The notes: a model not told the origin generated them from the letters alone. A stretch of DNA of 64,000 nucleotides from Bacteroidetes bacterium RIFCSPLOWO2_12_FULL_35_15 (GCA_001769385.1 MEPB01000019.1:124001-188000); one strand, 5' to 3'. Shown: positions 1 through 10,701, counted from the stretch's first letter. Numbers and translations: made by a program.

Positions 1-1
1 T

Positions 2-844
2 GGATATGAATCGAGAATTACTCCTTTGCAGATCTTGAACTTTTATAGTGCAATTGCAAACAATGGAAAAATGATGCGCCCAATGTTTGTAAAAGAAATT
101 CGCAATAGAGGGAAGACTACAAAAATATTTGAACCAGAAGTTATTAATCCATCCATCTGTTCTCAAAGTACAGTCAATAAAGCCAAGTTAATGATGGAAG
201 GTGTTGTGTCAAGAGGAACCGGAAAAAGTTTGAAGTCAGCGAACTATCAAATTGCCGGCAAAACTGGAACTGCACAAATGGGCATTGTAAATGGGAAAAT
301 GACATATCAAGCTTCATTTGTTGGTTATTTCCCGGCAGATAATCCAAAGTATTCATGCATTGTTGTAATTAGTGCCCCTAGCGGTGATGCTTACTATGGT
401 GGTGTTGTAGCTGGTCCTGTATTTAAAGATGTAGCTGATAAAGTATATTCCACAAGTCTGGAGATTCATAAAGAAATAAATGCCAAGCAAGCATCATTCG
501 CAGTGAAGGCTCCAGCGGTAAAAAATGGTTCTCAAAAAGAAATAAAAAATGTATTAAACAAACTGAAAATAAAAAATCTTTCACTGGATCAAAAAGCTGA
601 TTGGGTTTCAACATCATTGATAGATTCTTCTTCTATTAAATTATCATCACAAAGTATTGAGAATGATTTAAAGAAAAATATTGTTCCTGATTTAAGAGGA
701 ATGACAGCAAGAGATGCTTTATTTCTATTAGAACCAAAAGGATTGAGAGTAAAAATTATCGGTAGTGGAGCTGTTTCAACACAGTCAATTCAAGCAGGAG
801 CAACTTTTATTAAAGGGACACAAATTATTTTGCAATTGATTTAA
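2..844 (+). CDS. ftsI: Penicillin-binding protein FtsI/PBP3, C-terminal part (5' truncated by window)
   Basis: The reading frame is open from the window edge (GYESRITPLQ before the TTG used in the ORF track), so the true start lies upstream. This is the transpeptidase that cross-links septal peptidoglycan, anchored in the inner membrane. The third catalytic motif of penicillin-binding proteins, KTGTAQ, is visible, and ITPLQ and FVGYFPADNP are typical of FtsI. A single PASTA-like domain (VPDLRGMTARDALFLL...) closes the protein, as in many Bacteroidota FtsI. The SxxK and SxN motifs would lie upstream. The stop overlaps the murE start by one base (TAATG), which suggests coupled translation in the dcw operon. 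Confidence 0.95.
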   Translation, partial: GYESRITPLQILNFYSAIANNGKMMRPMFVKEIRNRGKTTKIFEPEVINPSICSQSTVNKAKLMMEGVVSRGTGKSLKSANYQIAGKTGTAQMGIVNGKMTYQASFVGYFPADNPKYSCIVVISAPSGDAYYGGVVAGPVFKDVADKVYSTSLEIHKEINAKQASFAVKAPAVKNGSQKEIKNVLNKLKIKNLSLDQKADWVSTSLIDSSSIKLSSQSIENDLKKNIVPDLRGMTARDALFLLEPKGLRVKIIGSGAVSTQSIQAGATFIKGTQIILQLI

Positions 845-2307
845 TGAAATTATTAAAAGACATATTATATAAAGCAGGATTAATAGAAGTAGTTGGTTCT
901 ACCAATATTACGATCAGTGCTATCAGTTTTGATTCAAGAAAAATCGAAAAGGATAGTTTGTTTGTTGCTGTGAGAGGGACATTAAGCGATGGGCATAAAT
1001 ACATCGATGAAACTATTTCAAAAGGTGCAATTGCTATTTTATGTGAAGTGTTCCCAAAGCAAATAAATGAAAATGTAACATACATAAAAGTAAAAGATAC
1101 TACTCTATCATTGGGGATTATTGCAAGTAATTATTTTGATAATCCATCTGAACAACTAAAATTAGTGGGTGTTACAGGTACAAATGGAAAAACAACAACG
1201 GTTACCTTGTTGTTTAATTTATTCAGACTATTAGGATATAAAGTTGGTTTGCTTTCAACTGTAAAAAATCAGATCAATGATGAAATAATTCCCTCAACGC
1301 ATACAACGCCTGACGCAATTCAATTGAATGCATTACTGCGGCAGATGGTAGATAAGGGTTGTACGCACTGTTTTATGGAAGTAAGCTCTCACGCAGTGGT
1401 TCAAAACCGCATTTCAGGAATTCATTTTGTGGGTGGTGTATTTACAAATATTACACATGATCATTTAGATTATCACAAAACATTTGCGGAATATATTAAA
1501 GCAAAGAAATCTTTTTTTGATTCATTAGGAAGTGATGCATTTGCCTTGACTAATAAGGATGACGCGAACGGAGAAGTTATGTTGCAAAATACCCGTGCTT
1601 CAAAACATACCTACTCGCTTCGTTCCATGGCTGATTTTAAATGCAGAGTAGTTGAAAATCAATTCAGTGGTTTGCTTTTAAATATCGAAAATCAAGAAAT
1701 GTGGAGCAAACTAATTGGCAGTTTCAATGCTTATAATTTGTTAGCTGTTTATGCTACAGCGGTGTTGTTGAAAGAAGAGAAATTAAATGTCCTTACCACT
1801 TTAAGTTCATTGAATTCTGTTGAGGGGCGTTTTCAATATGTGAGAAGTGATAATGGAATAATTGGAATTGTAGATTATGCACACACTCCGGATGCATTAC
1901 TAAATGTATTAAAAACAATTGCTGATATCCGTACCGGAAATGAACAAGTAATTACTGTTGTCGGTTGCGGAGGTGATAGAGATTCTGCCAAGAGGCCGAT
2001 CATGGCAAAGATTGCATGTGACCTAAGTAACAGAGTAATTATTACTTCAGACAATCCACGGAGTGAAGACCCTAATGAAATTATTAAACAAATGCAGCAA
2101 GGTGTGGATGCCGTTAATCATAAGAAAACGATTTCTATTACTGATAGAAGTGAAGCAATAAAAATTGCGTGTTCATATGCAAGTGCAGGAGATATAATAC
2201 TTGTAGCCGGTAAAGGACATGAAAAATATCAGGAAATAAAAGGCGTAAAGCATGCATTTGATGACATGCAGGTGTTACAGGAAAATTTAAAACTATTTGG
2301 AAAATAA
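844..2307 (+). CDS. murE: UDP-MurNAc-L-Ala-D-Glu:meso-diaminopimelate ligase MurE
   Basis: Cytoplasmic Mur ligase that adds the third residue of the peptidoglycan stem peptide using ATP. The ATP-binding loop [11 protein letters not shown] lies near residues 109-119. The central-domain His/Asp motifs ([12 protein letters not shown]) follow. Near residue 400 is DNPRSEDP, whose DNPR signature marks enzymes that choose meso-DAP rather than lysine. The length of 487 residues is normal. It overlaps ftsI and mraY by one base at each end (TAATG). Confidence 0.97.
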   Translation: MKLLKDILYKAGLIEVVGSTNITISAISFDSRKIEKDSLFVAVRGTLSDGHKYIDETISKGAIAILCEVFPKQINENVTYIKVKDTTLSLGIIASNYFDNPSEQLKLVGVTGTNGKTTTVTLLFNLFRLLGYKVGLLSTVKNQINDEIIPSTHTTPDAIQLNALLRQMVDKGCTHCFMEVSSHAVVQNRISGIHFVGGVFTNITHDHLDYHKTFAEYIKAKKSFFDSLGSDAFALTNKDDANGEVMLQNTRASKHTYSLRSMADFKCRVVENQFSGLLLNIENQEMWSKLIGSFNAYNLLAVYATAVLLKEEKLNVLTTLSSLNSVEGRFQYVRSDNGIIGIVDYAHTPDALLNVLKTIADIRTGNEQVITVVGCGGDRDSAKRPIMAKIACDLSNRVIITSDNPRSEDPNEIIKQMQQGVDAVNHKKTISITDRSEAIKIACSYASAGDIILVAGKGHEKYQEIKGVKHAFDDMQVLQENLKLFGK

Positions 2308-3560
2308 TGTTCTACTATCTATTTAATTTTTTAGACAAGCATTTTAATTTCCCGGGAGCCGGAGTGTTTCAATACATCTCGTTTCGGGCAGCAATGGCTA
2401 TTCTTGTTTCCCTAATTATTTCAATGGTACTGGGAGGAAAGATTATCCGTCTGCTGCAAAGAAAACAAGTTGGGGAAACTATACGTGATCTTGGACTTGC
2501 CGGAGAAAAACAAAAGGCCGGAACACCAACAATGGGAGGACTCATCATTATTGCGGCAATTCTTGTTCCGACACTTCTATTCGCACGGTTAGATAATATA
2601 TATATCATCATCATGATAGTTTCTACCATTTGGCTTGGATTAATTGGATTCTTGGATGATTATATTAAAGTATTTAAAAAAGATAAAAAGGGTCTTGCAG
2701 GAAAATTCAAAATAATGGGGCAAGTAGGACTTGGTTTATTTGTGGGTTTTACTGTTTATTTCCATCCGGAGATAAAAACAAAAGTAGAGATTCCTATGGA
2801 GTTGGTGCAGAAAGTAGATACTGATAAAGTGATCAAAGTTGTTGAAACGGATGGTCAGATACATTATATGCTGGATCGAAAACTACCTAACACCACCATC
2901 CCTTTTGTGAAAAATAATGAATTTAATTACTCTTCCTTGTTGGCTGTTTTTGGTGAAGGCATGAGAAAATATACCTGGATAATTTATATTCTTGTCATCA
3001 TCATCATTATCACTGCTGTTTCAAATGGTGCCAATATCACGGATGGAATTGACGGGCTTGCAACAGGGACTTCCGCTATCATTGGTTCAACACTTGGAAT
3101 ATTTGCTTATGTATCCGGCAACATGATTTTCGCAGATTACCTCAACATCATGTACATTCCCAATTTTGGTGAGATGGTAATATTTATCTCGGCATTTGTT
3201 GGCGCCTGCGTTGGATTTCTTTGGTATAACGCATATCCTGCTCAGGTGTTTATGGGCGATACAGGTAGCCTCACGCTTGGCGGTATCATTGCTGTGTTTG
3301 CAATCTCCGCGAGAAAAGAATTGTTGATCCCTATTTTCTGTGGAATTTTTCTTATTGAAAATGTTTCGGTGATGCTTCAGGTTGCCTACTTCAAATACAC
3401 GAAAAATAAATATGGAGAAGGAAGACGGATTTTTCTCATGTCTCCTTTACATCACCATTACCAGAAAAAAGGAATGCATGAATCAAAAATTGTTTCACGT
3501 TTCTGGATCATCGGTATTATGCTGGCAATTCTGACAATAGTAACATTGAAATTGAGATAA
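2307..3560 (+). CDS. mraY: Phospho-MurNAc-pentapeptide translocase MraY
   Basis: Integral membrane enzyme that transfers phospho-MurNAc-pentapeptide to undecaprenyl phosphate to give lipid I. Family motifs are [37 protein letters not shown] and the C-terminal [11 protein letters not shown]. About ten hydrophobic segments are visible. At 417 residues it is longer than the roughly 360-residue E. coli protein. The excess lies in one polar insert after the fourth helix (around residues 150-210), which is common in Bacteroidota MraY. Translation is probably coupled to murE through TAATG. Confidence 0.97.
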   Translation: MFYYLFNFLDKHFNFPGAGVFQYISFRAAMAILVSLIISMVLGGKIIRLLQRKQVGETIRDLGLAGEKQKAGTPTMGGLIIIAAILVPTLLFARLDNIYIIIMIVSTIWLGLIGFLDDYIKVFKKDKKGLAGKFKIMGQVGLGLFVGFTVYFHPEIKTKVEIPMELVQKVDTDKVIKVVETDGQIHYMLDRKLPNTTIPFVKNNEFNYSSLLAVFGEGMRKYTWIIYILVIIIIITAVSNGANITDGIDGLATGTSAIIGSTLGIFAYVSGNMIFADYLNIMYIPNFGEMVIFISAFVGACVGFLWYNAYPAQVFMGDTGSLTLGGIIAVFAISARKELLIPIFCGIFLIENVSVMLQVAYFKYTKNKYGEGRRIFLMSPLHHHYQKKGMHESKIVSRFWIIGIMLAILTIVTLKLR

Positions 3561-3561
3561 C

Positions 3562-4902
3562 ATGAAACGCCTGGTAATACTTGGTGGTGGTGAGAGTGGA
3601 GTAGGTACTGCGGTGCTTGCACAAAAAAAAGGGTTTGATGTTTTTCTTTCCGATAAAGGAAAAATAAAAGATAAGTACAAAGACGTTCTTTCAAAATATA
3701 GAATTAAATGGGAAGAAGAAAAACATTCTGAAGAATTGATCCTGAATGCAGATGAAGTTGTTAAGAGCCCTGGTATTTCTGATAAAGCAGAGTTAATAAA
3801 AGCGTTAACAAAAAAAGGAATTCCGGTGATCTCGGAAATAGAATTTGCCGGAAGATATACAAATGCAAAAAAAATTTGTATCACAGGAAGCAATGGAAAA
3901 ACGACAACAACGCTGCTGATTTATCACATGTTAAAAAAAGCAGGATTGAATGTAGGGCTTGCAGGTAATGTAGGACAAAGTTTTGCAATGCAGGTGGCAG
4001 AAAACAATTTCGATTATTATGTAATTGAATTAAGCAGTTTTCAGTTGGATGGAATGTTTGATTTTAAAGCAGAGATAGCAATTCTGTTAAACATCACTCC
4101 CGATCATTTAGATAGATACGATTACAAATTAGAAAACTATGCAGAATCAAAATTCAGAATAATTCAAAACCAAACTTCAGAAGATGCATTCATTTATTGT
4201 ATCGATGATGAAGTAACTATGAACATTATTAAAAACAAAAAAGTTAAAGCAAAACAATTTCCTTTTTCGATCAAACAAAAGGTTGAAACAGGTGCATTTT
4301 TAAACGAAAACAATCAACTAGTAATAAACACAAACAACACTAATCCTTTATTTATGACAATTCAAGAACTAGCACTACAAGGTAAACACAACATGTACAA
4401 TTCAATGGCCGCTGGTGTTGCCGGGAAATTGATCGACATCAGAAAAGAGACGATCCGCGAAAGTCTTTCTGATTTTCATAACATCGATCATCGATTGGAG
4501 TTAGTGGGCAATGTACACGGTATTGAATTTATTAATGATTCAAAAGCTACAAATGTTAATTCAACATGGTATGCTTTGGAAAGTATGAATAATCCTGTGA
4601 TCCTTATTCTCGGGGGTGTTGATAAGGGTAATGATTATTCTATGCTGAATGATCTGGTGAAGGAAAAAGTAAAGGCGATCATTTGTTTGGGTGCGGATAA
4701 TAAAAAAATTATCAAAGCATTTGGCGGAATGGTTGAAACTATTGTGGAAGCGAATTCTGCGAAAGAAGCTGTGGCGCATGCATACAAAATTGGAAAAAAA
4801 GGCGATACTGTTTTATTATCTCCTGCTTGTGCAAGTTTCGATTTGTTTGAAAATTATGAGGATCGCGGAACACAATTTAAACAGGCTGTAAGGGCCTTGT
4901 AA
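3562..4902 (+). CDS. murD: UDP-MurNAc-L-alanine:D-glutamate ligase MurD
   Basis: Cytoplasmic Mur ligase adding D-glutamate, the second stem residue. It has an N-terminal Rossmann-like UDP-binding domain (LVILGGGESGVG), the ATP loop ITGSNGKTTTT near residue 110, the LNITPDHLDRY motif, and a C-terminal domain with NDSKATN and LILGGVDKG. The 446 residues are family length. It starts one base after the mraY stop and lies 15 bases before ftsW, in the same operon. Confidence 0.97.
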   Translation: MKRLVILGGGESGVGTAVLAQKKGFDVFLSDKGKIKDKYKDVLSKYRIKWEEEKHSEELILNADEVVKSPGISDKAELIKALTKKGIPVISEIEFAGRYTNAKKICITGSNGKTTTTLLIYHMLKKAGLNVGLAGNVGQSFAMQVAENNFDYYVIELSSFQLDGMFDFKAEIAILLNITPDHLDRYDYKLENYAESKFRIIQNQTSEDAFIYCIDDEVTMNIIKNKKVKAKQFPFSIKQKVETGAFLNENNQLVINTNNTNPLFMTIQELALQGKHNMYNSMAAGVAGKLIDIRKETIRESLSDFHNIDHRLELVGNVHGIEFINDSKATNVNSTWYALESMNNPVILILGGVDKGNDYSMLNDLVKEKVKAIICLGADNKKIIKAFGGMVETIVEANSAKEAVAHAYKIGKKGDTVLLSPACASFDLFENYEDRGTQFKQAVRAL

Positions 4903-4917
4903 AATCAGAATAAAATC

Positions 4918-6066
4918 ATGAATTTATTTAAATACATAAAAGGGGATAAGGTTATCTGGACAGTAGTTTTGCTACTTTCCCTTTTATCTGTATTGGTTGT
5001 TTATAGTTCGGTTGTGGCTTTAGCATATCGCTTTAAAGGAGGCGATACAGGATCTTATTTGATCAAACATGTTTTTATTGTTGCTTCCGGAATATTTTTA
5101 ATGTATTTAATTCATAAAGTAAAATATTCATATTTTTCACGTATATCTCAGATCGCCCTGTTTATAGCAGCACCATTGTTACTTTATACATTATTAAATG
5201 GGGTAAGCGCAGGAGAAGCCAGTCGTTGGTTAGCAATACCCGGGACATCATTGACTTTTCAAACATCAGATTTTGCAAAACTTGCATTGATAACATATGT
5301 AGCACGTATGTTGTCAATTAAGCAGGATGTTATCAAAGATTTTAAACAAGCATTTTTGCCTATTGTAGTTCCCATAGGAATTATTTGCGCATTGATTTTG
5401 CCTGCCAATTTTTCAACCGCTGCTTTATTGTTCTTAACCTGTCTCGTATTAATGTTCATTGGTAGAATGAATGCAAAACATTTATTGATTTTAGTTGGAT
5501 CTGGAATTGTTTTGGGTGCATTATTAATCGTATTGATATTTAATTTCCCAAAAATAATCAAACGGGGAGAAACCTGGAAAGCGCGGATAGAAAATTTTAG
5601 GACCGGTGATAGCGAAAGTAATTTTCAGGCGGAACAAGCAAAAATTGCCATTGCAAGAGGAAGAGTGCCGCAGGGACCCGGCAATAGTATGCAACGAAAT
5701 TTTTTGCCCCAGGCATCATCCGATTTTATTTTTGCTATAGTTATTGAGGAATGGGGTTTAGCAGCAGCAGTAATTATTATTTTTTTATATCTCGTTTTAT
5801 TATTTCGTGGTGTTAGTATCGCTAATAAAAGTGAAAAGACATTTGGAAGTTTACTCGCCATCGGATTAACATTTAGTTTGGTTTTTCAGGCGATGATAAA
5901 TATGGCAGTGGCAGTAAATTTATTTCCGGTTACCGGTCAGCCTCTCCCATTAATAAGTATGGGGGGGACATCCATTTGGTTTACAAGCATATCAATAGGC
6001 ATAATATTAAGTGTTAGTCGAGAAAATGAAATTGAAAAGGAAGGAGGTAAACTTGCAACCGCTTAG
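4918..6066 (+). CDS. ftsW: Septal peptidoglycan glycosyltransferase FtsW (SEDS family)
   Basis: Polytopic SEDS-family glycan polymerase that works with FtsI at the division septum. About ten hydrophobic helices are present. Recognisable SEDS segments include ASRWLAIPG, TFQTSDFAKLAL, a loop with RIENF, QAEQAKIAIARG, LPQASSDFIFAIVIEEWG and GQPLPLISMGGTS. The 382-residue length is normal. Its last codons carry a purine-rich AAGGAGGT that may serve as ribosome-binding site for murG, which overlaps the 3' end. Confidence 0.96.
   Translation: MNLFKYIKGDKVIWTVVLLLSLLSVLVVYSSVVALAYRFKGGDTGSYLIKHVFIVASGIFLMYLIHKVKYSYFSRISQIALFIAAPLLLYTLLNGVSAGEASRWLAIPGTSLTFQTSDFAKLALITYVARMLSIKQDVIKDFKQAFLPIVVPIGIICALILPANFSTAALLFLTCLVLMFIGRMNAKHLLILVGSGIVLGALLIVLIFNFPKIIKRGETWKARIENFRTGDSESNFQAEQAKIAIARGRVPQGPGNSMQRNFLPQASSDFIFAIVIEEWGLAAAVIIIFLYLVLLFRGVSIANKSEKTFGSLLAIGLTFSLVFQAMINMAVAVNLFPVTGQPLPLISMGGTSIWFTSISIGIILSVSRENEIEKEGGKLATA
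6040..6047 (+). promoter_or_regulatory. Shine-Dalgarno-like site for murG inside ftsW
   Basis: AAGGAGGT sits five bases before the in-frame TTG at 6053, inside the last codons of ftsW. Most genes in this window have no such sequence, as expected for Bacteroidota, so it may help decide the murG start. It also encodes Lys-Glu-Gly-Gly of FtsW, so chance cannot be ruled out. Confidence 0.5.
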
Positions 6067-7162
6067 AATAATTGTTAGTGGAGGAGGTACTGGCGGACAT
6101 ATTTTTCCTGCCATTGCTATTGCTAATGCAATCAAAACTCTACGACCAGATACTGAATTTTTATTTGTTGGCGCAGAGGGAAAAATGGAGATGGAAAAAG
6201 TACCTGCTGCAGGATATAAAATTGAAGGACTTTGGATTTCAGGATTTCAGCGTAAATTTTCTATGTCGAATTTTGCTTTTCCATTTAAAGTGATAAGCAG
6301 TTTAATGAAAGCAAAGAAAATTATAAGATCATTTAAGCCTGATGCGGTAATCGGTACGGGAGGTTATGCAAGTGGTCCAATGTTACGGGTTGCGTCAAAT
6401 TATGGAATACCAACTTTGATACAAGAACAAAATTCATACGCAGGAGTAACAAATAAAATTCTTTCAAAAAAAGTAGATCGTATTTGTGTCGCTTATTCCG
6501 GAATGGAAAAGTTTTTTCCAAAAGAAAAAATAAAATTGACCGGTAACCCGGTTCGTCAGGATATATTAAGTTTAGAAGGAAAGCGCGATAGAGGATTGGA
6601 ACAATTTGGTTTGAGTGGAGATAAAAAAATAGTTTTAGTGATTGGTGGCAGCCAAGGTGCACGAACAATTAATGAAAGTATTTTAAAGTGCCTGGAAACT
6701 TTTGAAAAAAATAATATTCAATTAATTTGGCAAACAGGTACCGGTTTTCATGAAACAGCAAAACAAGCTGTTTCGAACTATATAGGGAAAGGAATCAAAA
6801 CATTTGATTTTATTCAGAAAATGGATTATGCGTATGCTGTTGCTGATATGGTAATTTCAAGAGCAGGAGCAAGTTCAGTGTCAGAATTATGTTTAGTTAA
6901 AAAACCTTGCATCTTTATTCCATTGCCAACTGCAGCAGAAGATCATCAAACAAAAAATGCTATGGCTCTGGTAACCTATAATGCAGCAATTATAATTAAG
7001 GATTCAGAGGCTCGTGAAAAATTATGCGAGCAAGCTATTAACCTTATTAAAGATGAAGAAATGTGTTTTAAACTTTCAGATAACATTGCCAAATTGGCAA
7101 TGCATGATTCAGCAAAGGTGATCGCAAATGAAGTATTGAGTTTGATAAACAATAGGAAATAA
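6053..7162 (+). CDS. murG: UDP-GlcNAc:lipid I N-acetylglucosaminyltransferase MurG
   Basis: Peripheral inner-membrane GT28 glycosyltransferase converting lipid I to lipid II. Family motifs are IVSGGGTGGHIFPAIAIA at the N-terminus, GTGGYASGP, QEQNSYAG, GGSQGARTIN and SRAGASSVSEL. Three in-frame starts exist: GTG 6011, ATG 6026 and TTG 6053. I chose TTG 6053 because it gives the usual short N-terminus (MQPLRII) and follows a strong Shine-Dalgarno-like AAGGAGGT at 6040-6047. It then overlaps ftsW by 14 bases. The ATG would add nine basic or polar residues and cannot be excluded. Confidence 0.95.
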   Translation: MQPLRIIVSGGGTGGHIFPAIAIANAIKTLRPDTEFLFVGAEGKMEMEKVPAAGYKIEGLWISGFQRKFSMSNFAFPFKVISSLMKAKKIIRSFKPDAVIGTGGYASGPMLRVASNYGIPTLIQEQNSYAGVTNKILSKKVDRICVAYSGMEKFFPKEKIKLTGNPVRQDILSLEGKRDRGLEQFGLSGDKKIVLVIGGSQGARTINESILKCLETFEKNNIQLIWQTGTGFHETAKQAVSNYIGKGIKTFDFIQKMDYAYAVADMVISRAGASSVSELCLVKKPCIFIPLPTAAEDHQTKNAMALVTYNAAIIIKDSEAREKLCEQAINLIKDEEMCFKLSDNIAKLAMHDSAKVIANEVLSLINNRK

Positions 7163-7177
7163 AATTAATAAAGAGAA

Positions 7178-8584
7178 TTGAAAAACTTTTCAAACATATA
7201 TTTTCTGGGTATTGGAGGCATTGGAATGAGTGCGCTGGCTCGTTATTTCAAAGCTATGGGAAAGAATGTAAGCGGGTATGATAAAACATCAACAAAGCTT
7301 ACGGACGACTTGATTGCAGAAGGAATTGAAATCCATTTTGAAGATAATGTGAACTTGATTCCTGAGAGTTTTAAATCCCAAATTCCTAGTCTCAAATCTC
7401 AAATCTTAATAGTTTATACGCCTGCAGTTCCAAAGGATCACAGCGAATTTGTTTTTTTTAATTTAAAGGGGTTTAACATTAAAAAAAGAGCTGAAGTATT
7501 GGGAATAATTACAGAAGCTTCACAAACAATCGCTGTATCCGGAACGCATGGCAAAACAACAACATCATCACTGATTGCACACATTTTAAAATCTGCAAAC
7601 CTAGATCCTTCTGCATTTTTGGGAGGTATCACAAAAAATTATAACACAAATTTATTGTTGAGTTCAAAACTTAATTCTAACAACCAGCAACCCACAACCA
7701 ACAGCCTAATTGTTGTGGAGGCTGATGAATATGATCGTTCTTTTTTAACCCTGCATCCTGAGATAGCTGTTATTACTTCTGTTGATGCAGATCATCTGGA
7801 TATTTATGGTGATAAAGGTCAGGTGGAAGAATCATTTTCTTTGTTTGCGAAACAAGTAAAATCAAAATTGATCCTGAAGAAAAATATTGTCAGTAAAATT
7901 AATTCAGGTAAGACACCAATTACTTATTCGGTTAATGATTCAACGGCAAATTATTTTGCTCAAAATATAAAAATTGAAAATGCTGTTTACCATTATGAGA
8001 TAGTAACTCCGTCAGCTGTTTTTAAAAATATGACTTTAGGATTACCAGGATTACATAATGTTGAAAATTCGATTGCTGCAACTGCAGTAGCTTGTGAAAT
8101 GGGTGTTTCGGAAATGCAAATTCGCGAAGCATTAAAAACATTTAGCGGGGTGAAACGAAGATTTGATTACCAAATAAAAACAGATAAACTCGTTTTTATT
8201 GATGATTACGCACATCATCCCGAAGAATTGAAAGCAACCATTAATTCAGCAAAGCAAATGTATCCCGGAAAAAAAATCACCGGAATATTTCAACCGCATT
8301 TGTTTTCACGCACACGTGATTTTGCAGATGATTTTGCAAAGAGCCTGGATCTCTTGGATGAGTGTATTTTGATGGAGATCTATCCAGCACGTGAATTGCC
8401 AATTGAAGGCATAACTTCCAAAATGTTATTGGATAAAATGAAATCTTCGAATAAAATTATTTGTCAGAAAAAAAATTTATTAGAAGAATTAAGCAAAATG
8501 AAACTGGAAGTGTTGATTACGATGGGAGCCGGTGATATCGATACGTTTGTTGAGCCGATAAAAATAAAGTTGAGTAATAATTAA
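7178..8584 (+). CDS. murC: UDP-MurNAc:L-alanine ligase MurC
   Basis: Cytoplasmic Mur ligase catalysing the first stem-peptide addition. It has the N-terminal IYFLGIGGIGMSALA UDP-binding motif, the ATP loop AVSGTHGKTTTSS near residue 120, EADEYDRSFLTLHP, DADHLDIYGD and the C-terminal DDYAHHPEEL with GIFQPHLFSRT. At 468 residues the length is normal. The only start that keeps the N-terminal glycine-rich motif is TTG at 7178, 15 bases after murG. No ddl gene lies between murC and ftsQ. Confidence 0.97.
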   Translation: MKNFSNIYFLGIGGIGMSALARYFKAMGKNVSGYDKTSTKLTDDLIAEGIEIHFEDNVNLIPESFKSQIPSLKSQILIVYTPAVPKDHSEFVFFNLKGFNIKKRAEVLGIITEASQTIAVSGTHGKTTTSSLIAHILKSANLDPSAFLGGITKNYNTNLLLSSKLNSNNQQPTTNSLIVVEADEYDRSFLTLHPEIAVITSVDADHLDIYGDKGQVEESFSLFAKQVKSKLILKKNIVSKINSGKTPITYSVNDSTANYFAQNIKIENAVYHYEIVTPSAVFKNMTLGLPGLHNVENSIAATAVACEMGVSEMQIREALKTFSGVKRRFDYQIKTDKLVFIDDYAHHPEELKATINSAKQMYPGKKITGIFQPHLFSRTRDFADDFAKSLDLLDECILMEIYPARELPIEGITSKMLLDKMKSSNKIICQKKNLLEELSKMKLEVLITMGAGDIDTFVEPIKIKLSNN

Positions 8585-8613
8585 TTTCACTACGCTTCTT
8601 GCGTTAAAAAAAA

Positions 8614-9420
8614 TTGAAAAAATTAAAAAAAATACTATTCATTACCATGTGGTCGGTATTAATTATCGGCTTGTTTCTAACAATGGGTTTTGTTAATAAA
8701 CAACAGAGTGCATTGCATTGTAATAGTCTTTATGTTAATGTAAACCAGGAGGGAGATTTAGATTTTATAGATAGCAATGATATTAAACAACTGCTTAAAG
8801 ACAGAGGTGATTCTATAATTGGTCAACCTAAATCGACTATAAATATACCTGAATTGGAAAAGGTTTTAAATAGCCATGCGGACATTGCCAATGCTGAAGT
8901 GAGCATGTCAATTGATGGTGAAGTGAAAATCAATGTAAAGCAACGAAAGCCTGTTATACGTGTTATAAATAATAATGGTGACAGTTATTATTTGGATGAG
9001 GAAGGCAAATTGATGCCACTTTCAGATAAATACACAGCCAAGGTATTGATAGCTAACGGTAATATTTTAGAGCCATTTGCCTCCTTATATAAGTATTCTG
9101 TTGCAGATATTTCGAAGGATAGTTTGTTACGTGCAAAAAGTATGTTAGGCGAATTATTTGCAATGGCAAATTATATTAATGGGGATGAATTTTGGAGATC
9201 ACAAGTACATCAGATATATATCAATGATGAAAAAGATATGGAAATAGTACCAATGGTTGGGAATCAAAAAATAATATTTGGAGATACAACTGCAATGGAT
9301 GAAAAATTCAAAAAGCTACTTACATTCTATCAACAAGGATTAAATACTACCGGTTGGTGGGATAAATATTCAACAATAAATTTAAAATTCAAGAATCAAA
9401 TAGTTTGCACTAAAAAATAA
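8614..9420 (+). CDS. ftsQ: Cell division protein FtsQ/DivIB
   Basis: Bitopic inner-membrane divisome protein. A short basic N-terminus (KKLKK) precedes one hydrophobic helix (about residues 7-26), followed by a periplasmic POTRA/FtsQ domain. The weakly conserved sequence, position between murC and ftsA, and 268-residue length fit FtsQ. The start is again TTG (8614); no upstream ATG is available in frame. It ends six bases before ftsA. Confidence 0.88.
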   Translation: MKKLKKILFITMWSVLIIGLFLTMGFVNKQQSALHCNSLYVNVNQEGDLDFIDSNDIKQLLKDRGDSIIGQPKSTINIPELEKVLNSHADIANAEVSMSIDGEVKINVKQRKPVIRVINNNGDSYYLDEEGKLMPLSDKYTAKVLIANGNILEPFASLYKYSVADISKDSLLRAKSMLGELFAMANYINGDEFWRSQVHQIYINDEKDMEIVPMVGNQKIIFGDTTAMDEKFKKLLTFYQQGLNTTGWWDKYSTINLKFKNQIVCTKK

Positions 9421-9426
9421 ATTGTA

Positions 9427-10701
9427 ATGGAACCATCAGAAATTGTAGTAGGCTTAGACATCGGAACAACAAAAATTGTTGCTATCGTAGGCCGCAGAAA
9501 TGAATTCGGAAAAATTGAGATTCTGGGAATGGGAAAATCCGAATCTTTTGGTGTTGCACGTGGCGTTGTTCAAAATATTGATCAAACTGTTCAGTCTATT
9601 AAAACAGCTGTTGCTGACGCTGAAGCAAAATCAGGTGTGGATATCAAAATAGTGAACGTAGGTATTGCGGGGCAGCATATTCGCAGTATGCAGCATCGGG
9701 GCATAAAAACCCGTTCAAGTGGCGAAGAAGAAATTTCTCAGAAAGATATCGATTCATTAATTGACGACATGTTTAAATTAGTGATGCAACCCGGTGAAGA
9801 AATTATCCATGTATTGCCGCAGGAATATATTATTGATAGCGAACCTGGAATAAAAAATCCAATTGGTATGTCTGGTATTCGTTTAGAAGCTAATTTTCAT
9901 ATTATCTCCGGACAAATTGCTGCTGCAAAAAATATTTACAAATGCATTCAAAAATCTGGTTTGGCAGTTTCTGAATTAACCTTGGAACCACTAGCTTCTG
10001 CTGATGCTGTGTTGAGCGATGAAGAAAAAGAAGCGGGTGTTGTATTGGTTGATATAGGTGGCGGAACAACAGATGTTGCTATTTTTCAGAATGGAATTAT
10101 TCGTCACACAGCGGTAATACCATTTGGCGGAAACATAATTACAGAGGATGTAAAAGAAGGATGTACGATCATAAAAAATCAGGCGGAATTATTAAAAATA
10201 AAATTCGGTTCTGCATTAGCCAGTGAAAATCAGGAAAATGAAATTGTTTCAATTCCAGGTCTTAGAGGGCGTCCGCACAAAGAAATTTCAGTAAAAAATC
10301 TTTCCAATATTATTCAGGCTCGAATGGAAGAGATCATAGAGCATGTGTTTTATGAAATAAAAAATTCAGGTTACGAGAAAAAATTAATTGCAGGAATCGT
10401 AATTACCGGAGGCGGAGCTCAGCTGAAACATGTTACACAATTAGTGGAATATATTACCGGCATGGATACACGTGTTGGTTATCCGAATGAACATTTGGCA
10501 AAGGGGAGTGAGGAAGTGACCAGTCCAATGTTTGCAACTTCTGTAGGTTTAGTTATGAAGGGATTGCAAACACTTGATAAAAAAAACAAAACAAGTCCGG
10601 TTGTCTCAGAAACCTCTATAAAAGGACATTCAAAAGAGAAATCAACCGGATTTATAGATAAGATAAAAAAATTCTTTGATGAAGATTCTGTGCAAAAATA
10701 G
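9427..10701 (+). CDS. ftsA: Cell division protein FtsA
   Basis: Actin-like ATPase that tethers FtsZ to the membrane and recruits later divisome proteins. The phosphate-binding motifs GLDIGTTKIVAIVG (N-terminus) and LVDIGGGTTDVAIF (about residue 205) are present, as is VITGGGAQLKH. The C-terminal GFIDKIKKFFDED is an amphipathic helix suited to membrane targeting. The ATG start gives the family-typical N-terminus. A 149-base gap separates it from ftsZ. Confidence 0.97.
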   Translation: MEPSEIVVGLDIGTTKIVAIVGRRNEFGKIEILGMGKSESFGVARGVVQNIDQTVQSIKTAVADAEAKSGVDIKIVNVGIAGQHIRSMQHRGIKTRSSGEEEISQKDIDSLIDDMFKLVMQPGEEIIHVLPQEYIIDSEPGIKNPIGMSGIRLEANFHIISGQIAAAKNIYKCIQKSGLAVSELTLEPLASADAVLSDEEKEAGVVLVDIGGGTTDVAIFQNGIIRHTAVIPFGGNIITEDVKEGCTIIKNQAELLKIKFGSALASENQENEIVSIPGLRGRPHKEISVKNLSNIIQARMEEIIEHVFYEIKNSGYEKKLIAGIVITGGGAQLKHVTQLVEYITGMDTRVGYPNEHLAKGSEEVTSPMFATSVGLVMKGLQTLDKKNKTSPVVSETSIKGHSKEKSTGFIDKIKKFFDEDSVQK

